DNA from: an uncultured Bacilli bacterium
GTDB taxonomy: Bacteria; Bacillota_I; Bacilli_A; RF39; UBA660
Length of the DNA: 44,948 nucleotides
Assembly (NCBI GenBank): GCA_947624045.1
Contig: CANQIL010000009.1
Coordinates: 1-44,948, forward strand
Reading direction: 5' to 3'
Position 1 is the stretch's first letter, and each line of letters begins with the position of its first letter. The notes under the pieces are model-generated. The model saw only the letters and a program-made list of their open reading frames with translations, was not told where the DNA came from and did not search any database. Positions 25,099 to 33,681 of this stretch are shown here, piece after piece. The translations under genes were made by a program, and so were the position numbers.

Positions 25099-27726
25099 AT
25101 GAATAATCGAAAAACTAAATTAATTATAATAATTTGTCTTTGTGTAGTAGTACTAGGCTTATCAATTGGTTATGCTTTGTTATCTGCTAGTTTAAAAATA
25201 AGTGGTACTGCTAAAGTGGAATCTAAATGGGATGTAGTCTTTTTAACTGATGAAATTGAAACTGCTAAAACAGGTACAGCAGAATGTAACATAGGTAAAG
25301 TAACAGGCACTTCTATTGAGGGTATGAGTGTTGTTTTTAATAAACCTGGAGATGCTTGTACTTTTACTATACCAGTTAAAAATACAGGTAACATTCCCGC
25401 CAGACTAGTAGATGTAACAGGAAAAAGTTCTAATTTAACTTTTTTAGGGGATTCAGCTGACCAAGATATTTTAAGAAATAATGTTACATATGAAGTAAAC
25501 TATGGTAAAACACAAATAAAAAGTACAACTGATTTTTCTAGTATTCCAGTATTGGATGAAAATGCTAAAGAAACAGTAACATTAAAAGCAACATTCTTAA
25601 ATTCATCAACAGAAATGCCAGCTGGTGAAGTAATAATTGGTGGCTTAGATAGATCTTTTATTTATGAGAGTGTTGTAGATGGAGAAGACAGTGGAACAGT
25701 AGCACCATTAGTTGATGGTATTCCAAATCCACCAGAATTAAATGGAGATATGATACCAGTTTATTATGAGAAAACAAGCGATACAACAGGTGAGTGGAAG
25801 AAAGCTGATATAAATAACACGAATAATGATTGGTATGATTATAATAATCAAAAATGGGCCAATGCTGTAACAGTAAAAAATATAGTTAAAGATTTATCAG
25901 GTAATAATAATGATGGAATAATTAATGGAGGAGCAGTTGTTGGTAATGAAGAAGCTACTTTAGATGGAGTAGATGATTATATAGATGCTGGCTTAGCTAA
26001 TTATGATTTTAAAAATCAAATAACTTTAGTTTTAAAATTTAAATTTAATGCTATACCATCTAATCCATCTTATTTATTTGGAAATTGGGAACAAGCTGGT
26101 GGAGGATTTTATTATCAGAATAATTCATTGTATTTTAGTTTATATGATAGTACAACAAAAAGTTATATATCATTAAATGCTAAAGCAGATGAAACGATAA
26201 CAAAAGATTATAATATATTAATTGGCTCGTCTGATGGAGAGACAATGAATTTTTATGTAAATGGTGAAAAAATTAGTAAAGCTACTAATATAACTACTCT
26301 AAAATCGACACGTTCTATTTTGGTAGGCAGTGATCCACATAGTAAAACAGGACGTTATTTTTCTAATATAACTGTTTATGATGCTTTGATTTTTGATAAA
26401 GTATTGGATGAAGAAGAAATACAAACTCATTATGTTGATGAAATAACTCTAGGAGAGACTAAACCATTAGTTTATTACAATTTTGAAGATGCAAATAGAG
26501 AATATTATAAGAAAGCCAATATTGGAACATCAATAAATATGGATGATATCAATACAATGTGGGTGTGGATACCAAGATATTCATATACGATAAAAAGTGA
26601 AGATGGAACAAATTATTTTGGTAAAGCCAGTTTTGGAAATAATAATCCAACTCAAGGATTACCTGGTGAGATAGATGTAAAGTTTATATCCAAAGTAACT
26701 GAAACAGGAAATGCTCAGTATACAGGAAATTCTCCTACAAATTGGCGTACCAACGAAGCTTTTGATTTTGGTGATGAAAAGAGAAATGGCATATGGGTTG
26801 GAAAATTTGAAGTAACAGGAACACTAGCATCAACTAATCTATGTGTAAATGAAGCCTGCAATGTAAGTAAAGTGACAATAAAACCAGGAGTAGCTTCATT
26901 AAGAAATCAACAAATAAGTAGTTTCTTTTACGCAGCAAGAAGTATGCAAAATAATACAACAACATTTGGATTTAGTGATAGTGGTGACTTACATATGATA
27001 AAAAATGATGAATGGGGAGCAGTAGCTTATCTATCCCAAAGCAAGTATGGAAAATATGGCAATTCTGATTATAAAGGAAGATATAAGGAAGTATATCAAA
27101 ATAAATCAACTACTTTTATAACAGGTTCAAGTAATGGAACACCAAGTCAGGGAAGTACAAAAGAACCACAATATGCATATAACGATATGACTAATTTAGG
27201 AGAAGGCCAAGGCCAGGCCGGAGTTGGTGCTTCTACCACTGGAAACATAACTGGAATATATGATATGAGTGGCGGAGCGTGGGAATATGTAATGGGAGTG
27301 CTTGCTTACTATGAAGATAATTCACCAATGAGTGGAAATTCAATAGCCTATAACTCAGGCTTTACAGGAAAAGTATGGCAAAATAATACATATGTAGATT
27401 TTGTAAATTCATCAAAAGCAATTGCTTTTCCGGATGCAAAATACTATAATTTGTACAAAGTTTCCACAACTAGTGACGGGATGCCAACTATTCCAGATGT
27501 TACAAATTCATCAAAATCATGTAATGGTGGAGTATGTTATGGACAAGCTTTATTAGAAACATTACATTGGTATGGTGATTATGGTGGTTTCGTATATAAT
27601 GAGCGCCCCTGGTCTACACGTGGAGCTCTATATAGTAGTGCCGCTAGTGGAGGAATATTTGATACTAGTCATTCGACTGGTGGTGATGGTGACAACGGTA
27701 CTACACGTTTTGTTCTAACTCCATAG
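25099..27726 (+). CDS. Surface-protein family copy 4, with LamG-like insert
   Basis: 875 residues, organised like copy 2. The export segment begins 'MNNRKTKLIIIICLCVVVLG'. The TasA-like domain is of the 'SASLKISGTAKVESKWDVVF' subgroup. The LamG-like insert occupies about 258-445. Its first about 110 nt are almost identical to copy 2 ('DLSGNNNDGIINGGAVVGN'), whereas its middle is strongly diverged, suggesting gene conversion. The FGE/C-type-lectin-like domain starts at about 483 ('INTMWVWIPRYSY') and includes 'GIYDMSGGAWEYVMG'. The variable block is 27598-27723. It faces the gspE-like gene and shares its bidirectional terminator. Confidence 0.8.
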   Translation: MNNRKTKLIIIICLCVVVLGLSIGYALLSASLKISGTAKVESKWDVVFLTDEIETAKTGTAECNIGKVTGTSIEGMSVVFNKPGDACTFTIPVKNTGNIPARLVDVTGKSSNLTFLGDSADQDILRNNVTYEVNYGKTQIKSTTDFSSIPVLDENAKETVTLKATFLNSSTEMPAGEVIIGGLDRSFIYESVVDGEDSGTVAPLVDGIPNPPELNGDMIPVYYEKTSDTTGEWKKADINNTNNDWYDYNNQKWANAVTVKNIVKDLSGNNNDGIINGGAVVGNEEATLDGVDDYIDAGLANYDFKNQITLVLKFKFNAIPSNPSYLFGNWEQAGGGFYYQNNSLYFSLYDSTTKSYISLNAKADETITKDYNILIGSSDGETMNFYVNGEKISKATNITTLKSTRSILVGSDPHSKTGRYFSNITVYDALIFDKVLDEEEIQTHYVDEITLGETKPLVYYNFEDANREYYKKANIGTSINMDDINTMWVWIPRYSYTIKSEDGTNYFGKASFGNNNPTQGLPGEIDVKFISKVTETGNAQYTGNSPTNWRTNEAFDFGDEKRNGIWVGKFEVTGTLASTNLCVNEACNVSKVTIKPGVASLRNQQISSFFYAARSMQNNTTTFGFSDSGDLHMIKNDEWGAVAYLSQSKYGKYGNSDYKGRYKEVYQNKSTTFITGSSNGTPSQGSTKEPQYAYNDMTNLGEGQGQAGVGASTTGNITGIYDMSGGAWEYVMGVLAYYEDNSPMSGNSIAYNSGFTGKVWQNNTYVDFVNSSKAIAFPDAKYYNLYKVSTTSDGMPTIPDVTNSSKSCNGGVCYGQALLETLHWYGDYGGFVYNERPWSTRGALYSSAASGGIFDTSHSTGGDGDNGTTRFVLTP
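27598..27723 (+). other. Variable region 4 (DGR-like), 42 codons
   Basis: Framework PW..RG, GG.F, G28, R37, L40 and P42. Columns 22-27 and 29-34 read D-T-S-H-S-T and G-D-G-D-N-G, with 11 of 12 codons ending in C or T. Confidence 0.6.
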
Positions 27727-27734
27727 TATATTCT

Positions 27735-27772
27735 AAAAAAGTGAGTCATTTTACTATTTGACTCGCTTTTTT
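27735..27772. terminator. Bidirectional terminator between copy 4 and the gspE-like gene
   Basis: AAAAAAGTGAGTC (27735-27747) pairs with GACTCGCTTTTTT (27760-27772), a 13-bp stem with one G-U pair. Confidence 0.85.
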
Positions 27773-29675
27773 AATTTTTTACTTGTAAGGGTGGTCTTTG
27801 CATAATTTGTTGTAATTGTTGTTGACTGTTTTGTGGTACTTGAACTTGTTGTGGTTGATTTATTTGCTGTATATTTTGCATGTTAGGTTGCATAAGCTTA
27901 GGAATAACTTGTTGAGTTACAACCTGCTTATTTGGTATTTGAACAGGAGCTTGATTTGTTATTTGTTGTTGTGGTTTTATTGTACTTGCCTGAGCAGGCG
28001 GTGTAGTTGGAATAACTATTTTTGGAATAGGTGATGGCTTAGCTTGAGGAGTATTTGCTGTACTTTGAACTGGTGCTACTACAGTATTTTGTTTTGGAGG
28101 AGTTGCCTCATTTGGAATAACAATTTTAGGAACTACACTTTTTACAGGTTGTGTTTGAGTAACTGGCACAGGAGCAGGCGCAGGAGTAGAAGTAGAAACA
28201 GTTTTTGGCGATTGAGCAATTGCTACTTTTGGTTTTTCTGCTGGCTGTTTAGGGGCCTCAACTTTAGGCGGTGTTTGTGTTGTATTATTATTTGTATTAG
28301 GCTTATTTTCAGAAGTTTTTGGCTTTGTTTCATGTACTTCTAATAAATCATCACTTTCTTCTTCAACAACTTCTTCTTTCTTTTCTATTTTAGGCATTAT
28401 AACAGCTAATTCTTGTTCATAATTTTCATCATCTTCATTTTCTATTTCAATAACTCTATAAACTTCTTCAAAAGAAGTTTTTCCCTCTAAAGCTTTAATT
28501 AGAGCATCTTGAAGCATTGTAATAGTTTTACCAGTATAAACCATTTTAGCTAATTCTTTTTTTTCTAATTTTTCATTATTTAAAGCCGATCTAATATCAT
28601 CATCTAACTCCAAAACTTCATGAATAGCGATACGACCATGATAACCATTACGACAATGTTCACATCCCTTAGGATTAGCATCCCAAATTAAAGGGACATC
28701 TTGATGAAGATATTTTTTGAAAACTTTTTTTTCATATTTAGTTGTTTCTCTTTGAATTCTACACTCAGGACAAAGCATTTTAGCTAGACGTTGAGAAATT
28801 ATACCAGTTAGAGCCGTTGATAAAAGGTAACGTTCAACATCCATATCAAGTAAACGTTCAATAGTGGCAAGCGAATTATTAGTATGGATAGTTGATAAAA
28901 CTAAGTGTCCGGTAATAGAAGCACGAACGGCAATTTGGGCCGTTTCAGAGTCACGAATCTCTCCAATTAGAATAACGTTAGGGTCTTGACGTAAAATAGA
29001 ACGTAGGGCAGCTGCGAAAGTCATACCAATTTCCGCATTAACTTGAACTTGATTAATTCCCTCAATATTCATTTCAATAGGGTCTTCAACTGTAATTATA
29101 TTTGTTTCTGGTTTATTTAACCCCTGTAAAATAGAGTAGTTTGTCGTTGATTTACCAGAACCAGTTGCGCCAGTTGTTAAAATAATGCCATTAGGAATAC
29201 CCATCATTCTTTTTATTTTTTCCAAATTATTAGGATGAAAACCTAATGTATCAATTCCTGATAAACTTCTTGTATAATCCAAAATACGAATAACGACTTT
29301 TTCACCCTCATTAACCGGTAAAACAGAAACACGCATATCCAAATAAGTGCCACCATAGTCACCCTTAATGGCTCCATCTTGAGGCAGACGAGTTTCCGTA
29401 ATATTCATATTAGCTAATAATTTTAAACGCGTTGTTAAATTTCTTTCATAAGCTTTAGGTACAAATGTATAATCTTGACAGTCACCATCAATACGAAACC
29501 GAACCATCATACCATTTTCCCGAGGGTCAAAATGGATATCTGATGCATTATGTTTAGATGCAGCAATGATTATATAATCAGCAACTTGCGTAATAGGTGT
29601 CTTTGTAAAATCAAATGATACCATAAAACTTTCAGTGCCTTTAGTTACACGCTTTACGTCATATGAGACCATCAT
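27771..29675 (-). CDS. GspE/PilB-type secretion or pilus assembly ATPase with a long Pro/Gln-rich tail
   Basis: 634 residues. The GspE/PilB core (about 1-420) has Walker A 'GATGSGKST', the Asp box ('NIITVEDPIE'), Walker B ('ILRQDPNVILIGEIRDSETA') and His box ('GHLVLSTIHTN'), plus the zinc tetracysteine (CPEC...CEHC). Such hexameric cytoplasmic ATPases power assembly of type IV pili or competence pseudopili. The N-terminal N1 domain of PilB is missing. Unusually, the last about 200 residues are a Pro-, Gln-, Thr- and Val-rich low-complexity tail in which 'PKIVIP' recurs. The gene is divergent from two prepilin-like genes. ATG-ATG start at 29675 with AAAGGGG. No gspF or prepilin peptidase lies in the window. 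Confidence 0.88.
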   Translation of the reverse strand: MMVSYDVKRVTKGTESFMVSFDFTKTPITQVADYIIIAASKHNASDIHFDPRENGMMVRFRIDGDCQDYTFVPKAYERNLTTRLKLLANMNITETRLPQDGAIKGDYGGTYLDMRVSVLPVNEGEKVVIRILDYTRSLSGIDTLGFHPNNLEKIKRMMGIPNGIILTTGATGSGKSTTNYSILQGLNKPETNIITVEDPIEMNIEGINQVQVNAEIGMTFAAALRSILRQDPNVILIGEIRDSETAQIAVRASITGHLVLSTIHTNNSLATIERLLDMDVERYLLSTALTGIISQRLAKMLCPECRIQRETTKYEKKVFKKYLHQDVPLIWDANPKGCEHCRNGYHGRIAIHEVLELDDDIRSALNNEKLEKKELAKMVYTGKTITMLQDALIKALEGKTSFEEVYRVIEIENEDDENYEQELAVIMPKIEKKEEVVEEESDDLLEVHETKPKTSENKPNTNNNTTQTPPKVEAPKQPAEKPKVAIAQSPKTVSTSTPAPAPVPVTQTQPVKSVVPKIVIPNEATPPKQNTVVAPVQSTANTPQAKPSPIPKIVIPTTPPAQASTIKPQQQITNQAPVQIPNKQVVTQQVIPKLMQPNMQNIQQINQPQQVQVPQNSQQQLQQIMQRPPLQVKN

Positions 29676-29769
29676 TTCAACCCCTTTTGTTTACTTTACT
29701 ATGGCATTTTACTATATTTTATTATATAATAAATTTACAACAATAGCAAGTAAAGGGGTAAATAAATTT

Positions 29770-30306
29770 ATGAGAAAATTAAATAATAAAGGCTTTATGT
29801 TAGTAGAAACTTTAATAGTAGCTGTCTTTTTAGTAACAATATTTTCTATACTTTACGTAAATTTTTATCCTTTAATGGGTGAGTATGAAAGAAGAGAAAG
29901 TTACGATGACTTAGATAGTAAATATGCTATATATTGGATTAAAAGAATGGCTCAAGATAGCTATTATAATTTAAATACGGGGGCAATTAATAGTAGTAAA
30001 TATGTAGAGTTTAATTGTAATAACTTTACAGATACTAATAAAAAAAATCTTTGCCTTGAAACGATGAAGAGACTAGAAAATCCTACTGTTTATATAATTG
30101 ATTATGTTACAACTAATTTTAAGGCTAAAATAAAAAATAATGAAGCCTTTGATATAGGAATAAGAGATTATTTAAACTATTTACCTGAATATACCATAGG
30201 TTCTCTTAATGGAGCTAAATATCGTTTGATTGCTAAATTTCATAATTCAAAAGATGATAATGATTTTTATACTTATGCTACTATCGAGGTGAAGAGAAAT
30301 GCTTAA
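29770..30306 (+). CDS. Prepilin-like protein 1
   Basis: 178 residues from ATG 29770; the longer open frame back to 29635 overlaps the divergent gene and is rejected. The N-terminus 'MRKLNNKGFMLVETLIVAVF' has the prepilin leader: basic residues, a Gly cleavage site before Phe, and Glu at +5 followed by a hydrophobic helix. The remainder is a soluble pseudopilin-like domain without a recognised family ('YWIKRMAQDSYYNLNTG'). It is probably processed by a prepilin peptidase encoded elsewhere. It overlaps the next gene by 8 nt. Confidence 0.82.
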   Translation: MRKLNNKGFMLVETLIVAVFLVTIFSILYVNFYPLMGEYERRESYDDLDSKYAIYWIKRMAQDSYYNLNTGAINSSKYVEFNCNNFTDTNKKNLCLETMKRLENPTVYIIDYVTTNFKAKIKNNEAFDIGIRDYLNYLPEYTIGSLNGAKYRLIAKFHNSKDDNDFYTYATIEVKRNA

Positions 30307-30859
30307 TAAAAAAGGAATGACTATTGTTGAAATACTTGTCTGTTTTGTTTTAGTAGGCTTAATTACCGTATCAGTTTATAGTTCTATTTCTGCTTTTAAT
30401 AATAAAAGAAATATTGAGTCTTATAAAGAAAAAATTTATACTTATAAAAATACTATAACAAAATTAATTCAAGATGATTTAATAAAAAAAGGCTTAATAA
30501 GTGCTGATTATACTATTAATAATGGGATTTATACTATTAATTTTAAATTTCGGGATAATACTAAAAAGACTTTAGTAATTACAAGACTTTTAGCAATGGA
30601 CTATAATGAAGCTTTAGAAAATACAACTGGTACTAAACAAGATGATAAGTTTATGATTCAATATGATGGTATAGAATATCCTATTCCTGATTTAGGTGAG
30701 TATAAAAATAATCGAGGTGAAATAATAAAAGATTTACGTATTAATAACATTATTATAAATACTGATAGTAGTGTTTTAACGATATATATTGGTTTTTATC
30801 ATCCTGATTTATCTACTCGTTATGGTATAAATATCGTTTGTCCTATTAATTATTTTTAA
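30299..30859 (+). CDS. Prepilin-like protein 2
   Basis: 186 residues. It starts 'MLNKKGMTIVEILVCFVLVG', a second prepilin leader with Gly then Met at the cleavage site and Glu at +5, followed by one hydrophobic helix and a beta-rich C-terminal part. It resembles minor pseudopilins of the ComG type in layout only. The 8-nt overlap with the preceding gene implies translational coupling. Its end overlaps the convergent ylbJ-like gene by 4 nt. Confidence 0.82.
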   Translation: MLNKKGMTIVEILVCFVLVGLITVSVYSSISAFNNKRNIESYKEKIYTYKNTITKLIQDDLIKKGLISADYTINNGIYTINFKFRDNTKKTLVITRLLAMDYNEALENTTGTKQDDKFMIQYDGIEYPIPDLGEYKNNRGEIIKDLRINNIIINTDSSVLTIYIGFYHPDLSTRYGINIVCPINYF

Positions 30860-31743
30860 AAATTATAGAATATTAGAAATATCATTATAGCTAGAATTGT
30901 AGAAATAATTCGACCCATTAGAAAATTTTTATATTTTATAGGAGTATCAGTAATGATACTTTTTACTTGCATATGAATACTTATTCCTCCAAAAGAAATA
31001 AAAAGGATAGTAAAAATATATTTTAATAAAGAGTTATTTGTTAATGTTAAAGAGCTAATTCCTTTAGTTAAATCAAATAAGCCATTTAAAAGAATATAAG
31101 TTGTGGTATTAAGAAGAAAATATTTAGAGATAATAACAGAAATTAAAAAGAAAAAAAGACTAGTACCATATATTAAGATAATTGTTTTAATAGTACTATT
31201 AATGGCTTTATTTAAAGATAAAGCTAAAGTAGGAGGATCTTTATAAGTAATAGCTATTTTTTCTTGTTTTTTATTTGTTAGTAAAAAAATTAGTAAATTA
31301 CTTAGTATTAAAGAGAGGTATATTTTTAAAGCAATAGTTTTATTTTCTAGTATCATAGCTACTGTTCCTAAGAGAAATAAGGGATTAGGAAAATGCGTAG
31401 ACATGATGATAGTATTAGCTTCTTTAGTAGTAATTAGCTTATTTTCTAATAATTCTTTAGTATATTTACTACCACTAGGAAAACCACTTATTAAGCTCAT
31501 TAAAAATATATAAAAGTTTGAAGTATTTAAATTGGTATAAGTACTAATAGTTTCAATTAATCCATAGTCTATTAATAATGATGATATAGTAAAAAAAATG
31601 AAATTAGCGGGGAATAGTTTAGTAAAAAATAACTTAGTATATTCGAGTATACTTTTTATTATTAATGAAGCATTTAACAAATAGAGTATTAATAATACTG
31701 ATAAAATGCTAAGGATAAGAATTCTTTTAAAAGTTTTATTCAT
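30856..31743 (-). CDS. ylbJ: YlbJ-like membrane protein (nucleoside-recognition GATE type)
   Basis: 295 residues with about eight hydrophobic helices. 'KLFPANFIFFTISSLLIDYG', 'LMSLISGFPSGSKYTKELLE' and 'STHFPNPLFLLGTVAMI' match the YlbJ/SpoVV family signatures (FPF start, G.PSG.K, and the conserved N-P motif). In sporulating Bacillus YlbJ (SpoVV) takes part in dipicolinic acid transport. No other sporulation gene is in this window, so the substrate here is uncertain. It is divergent from the ylbL-like gene; in Bacillus these two genes are also close neighbours. Confidence 0.78.
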   Translation of the reverse strand: MNKTFKRILILSILSVLLILYLLNASLIIKSILEYTKLFFTKLFPANFIFFTISSLLIDYGLIETISTYTNLNTSNFYIFLMSLISGFPSGSKYTKELLENKLITTKEANTIIMSTHFPNPLFLLGTVAMILENKTIALKIYLSLILSNLLIFLLTNKKQEKIAITYKDPPTLALSLNKAINSTIKTIILIYGTSLFFFLISVIISKYFLLNTTTYILLNGLFDLTKGISSLTLTNNSLLKYIFTILFISFGGISIHMQVKSIITDTPIKYKNFLMGRIISTILAIMIFLIFYNF

Positions 31744-31758
31744 ATTTCTCCTTTTATT

Positions 31759-31767
31759 TGTTATAAT
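31759..31767 (+). promoter_or_regulatory. Extended -10 promoter of the ylbL-like gene
   Basis: TGTTATAAT (TGnTATAAT) lies 20 nt before the ylbL start. TTCATA at 31739-31744 is a possible -35 with a 17-nt spacer. Confidence 0.5.
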
Positions 31768-31787
31768 TAGGTAGGTGATAAAAAATT

Positions 31788-32822
31788 ATGAAAAAGTTTA
31801 AAGAGTTTTTTAATGATATAATTGAGTATATTAAGGAAGAAAAAGTATTTTTAATTTGTATCACTCTTCTTTTCATTATATTCATCTATCCAGTTGATTA
31901 TTATATAATTACGGGTGGCGGTACTAAAGAAATTGGTAAGAGAGTTGTGGTTGAAGATGCTTATAAATCTAAGGGTAGTCTTAATATGTGTTTTGTTCAT
32001 GAATTACAGGGAACACTTGGTTACTATTTACTTAGTTATGTTATACCTGGTTGGGATTTAGATAAAGTTTCAAATTATAAATATAATGATGAAGAAAGTC
32101 TTGATGATGTTGAGTTTAGAAATGATTTGAGTCTAAAAGAATCAAACAGTGCGGCTGTTAAATGGGCTTTTAAATTAGCTAATAAAGAAGTAGAAGAAGT
32201 AGAAACTAAAATATATGTAACAGCTATTTTTAAAGAATATCCTACTAAGTTAAAAGTTCAAGATGAAATTATTAGTATTGAAAATAAGACTTTTAAAACA
32301 ACTGATGAGTACCGAGAACTACTTAGTAGTTATAAACCAGGTGATACTGTAAGTATTGAAGTTAAAAGAAATAAAAAGAAGAAGATTGTTAAATGCAAAC
32401 TTTATGACTTAGAGGGAAGTACTATTTTAGGCGTACTTTTAGAAAGTTACAGTACTTACAAGACTGACCCAGAGGTTGAATTTAATTTTAAAAGTAATGA
32501 GTCAGGTCCATCAGCCGGTTTAATAACGACATTAGATTTATATAATAAGCTTACTAAAAAAGATATAACCAAATCATTAGATATTGCCGCTACTGGTACT
32601 ATTGAATATGATGGAACAGTTGGAGAGATTGGTGGAGTTAAATATAAATTAATGGGAGCAGCTCATGATAAGATGGATATTTTCTTAGTACCAGCTGGTG
32701 AGAACTATGAAGAAGCCTTAAAAGTAAAAAAAGATAATAAGTTAAAAATAAAAATTATTAGTATAAAAAATATTGAAGAAGCTATAGATGCGCTTAATAA
32801 ATTAGATAAAAAGACTACTTAA
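31788..32822 (+). CDS. ylbL: YlbL-like membrane-anchored PDZ/Lon-type protease
   Basis: 344 residues. A transmembrane anchor (about 21-41), an extracytoplasmic PDZ-like region ('LKVQDEIISIENKTFKTTDE', 'YKPGDTVSIEVKRN') and a C-terminal Lon (S16) proteolytic domain. The catalytic serine is in 'ESGPSAGLITTLDLYNKL', and the lysine in 'GEIGGVKYKLMGAAHD'. The family cleaves membrane-exposed substrates; in B. subtilis YlbL degrades the cell-division inhibitor YneA. AGGTAGGTG precedes ATG 31788. A CssRS-like secretion-stress system follows, a sensible neighbour for an envelope protease. Confidence 0.85.
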   Translation: MKKFKEFFNDIIEYIKEEKVFLICITLLFIIFIYPVDYYIITGGGTKEIGKRVVVEDAYKSKGSLNMCFVHELQGTLGYYLLSYVIPGWDLDKVSNYKYNDEESLDDVEFRNDLSLKESNSAAVKWAFKLANKEVEEVETKIYVTAIFKEYPTKLKVQDEIISIENKTFKTTDEYRELLSSYKPGDTVSIEVKRNKKKKIVKCKLYDLEGSTILGVLLESYSTYKTDPEVEFNFKSNESGPSAGLITTLDLYNKLTKKDITKSLDIAATGTIEYDGTVGEIGGVKYKLMGAAHDKMDIFLVPAGENYEEALKVKKDNKLKIKIISIKNIEEAIDALNKLDKKTT

Positions 32823-33021
32823 TTTTATCTAATTTGTTCTCCCATAATTTCCCATAATTTTTTAATAATTTTTACACAATTGTTAGATACAATGGTTTTA
32901 GAAAGGAGGTAGAAAAATAATTAATAAATATTAAAAATAGGCAAATTTCGATTTTCTAATATAGTATGTTAAAATAAAGAGGAGGATGATAGAAGAAAAA
33001 TTATAAGTCGGAGGTTTTATT

Positions 33022-33681
33022 ATGTACACAATTGTCTTAGTTGAAGATGAAAAAGCTCTTAGTAATTTAATAAAAATTTATTTAGAAAGAGAATCTTACG
33101 AAGTAATATGTTTTGAAGAAGGAAAAAAAGCTCTAAATTATATAGGCAGCAAGGCAGATTTATGGATACTTGATATTATGCTTAAAGATAATGTTAGTGG
33201 TTATGATATTATTAAAAAGATAAGAGAAAATAATGAATTTGTTCCTGTTATCTTTACATCAGCAAGAGACCAAGAACTTGATAAAATATTAGGTTTAGAG
33301 TTAGGAAGTGATGATTACTTAACGAAGCCTTTCTCCACAAAAGAACTTGTTTTAAGGGTTAATAACATTATAAAAAGAGTTTATAAAAATACTGATAAAA
33401 AGATAGTAGAGTATGATGAATATTCTATTAACTTAGAAAAACGAAGTGTTTTATTTAAACAAAAGCAAATTAAATTAACAACATTAGAATTTGACTTATT
33501 AATGCTTTTTCTTAAAAATAAAACAAAGTGTTTTACAAGAGAAGAAATATTAAATAATGTGTGGGGAAGAGATTACTTTGGAACTGATAGAGTTGTTGAT
33601 GATGGAATACGTAGACTAAGAAAGAAAATGCCTAAGCTTAATTTAGAAGCTGTTTATGGGTATGGGTATCGCTTAGTATGA
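33022..33681 (+). CDS. cssR: CssR-like response regulator
   Basis: 219 residues, OmpR class. The receiver has 'YTIVLVEDEKAL' and the phospho-Asp in 'ADLWILDIMLKDNVSGYD'. The winged helix ends 'FGTDRVVDDGIRRLRKKMPK' and 'EAVYGYGYRLV'. The wording LWILDIML and GTDRVVDD..RRLR.KMP closely matches B. subtilis CssR, which answers secretion stress by inducing quality-control proteases. CGGAGG precedes ATG 33022. It ends with TGA, overlapping the kinase start by 4 nt (ATGA). Confidence 0.85.
   Translation: MYTIVLVEDEKALSNLIKIYLERESYEVICFEEGKKALNYIGSKADLWILDIMLKDNVSGYDIIKKIRENNEFVPVIFTSARDQELDKILGLELGSDDYLTKPFSTKELVLRVNNIIKRVYKNTDKKIVEYDEYSINLEKRSVLFKQKQIKLTTLEFDLLMLFLKNKTKCFTREEILNNVWGRDYFGTDRVVDDGIRRLRKKMPKLNLEAVYGYGYRLV

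Noticed and set aside
27816-28343. Plus-strand open frames opposite the gspE-like tail
   Set aside because: They are shadows of the low-complexity Pro/Gln coding sequence, with Trp/Cys/Arg-rich products and no ribosome sites.
29635-29769. N-terminal extension of prepilin-like protein 1
   Set aside because: It overlaps the start of the divergent ATPase gene, and the prepilin leader begins precisely at ATG 29770.
32986-33007. Mini-ORF ATG-ATA-GAA-GAA-AAA-TTA-TAA before the CssR-like gene
   Set aside because: The AGGAGG directly abuts the ATG, leaving no proper spacing, and the six-residue product has no recognisable leader-peptide character.
33678-33681. Reassigned UGA (Mycoplasma-type code)
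   Set aside because: TGA is used as a stop in the CssR-like gene (33679-33681) and in the kinase at 11388, and Trp is encoded by TGG throughout.
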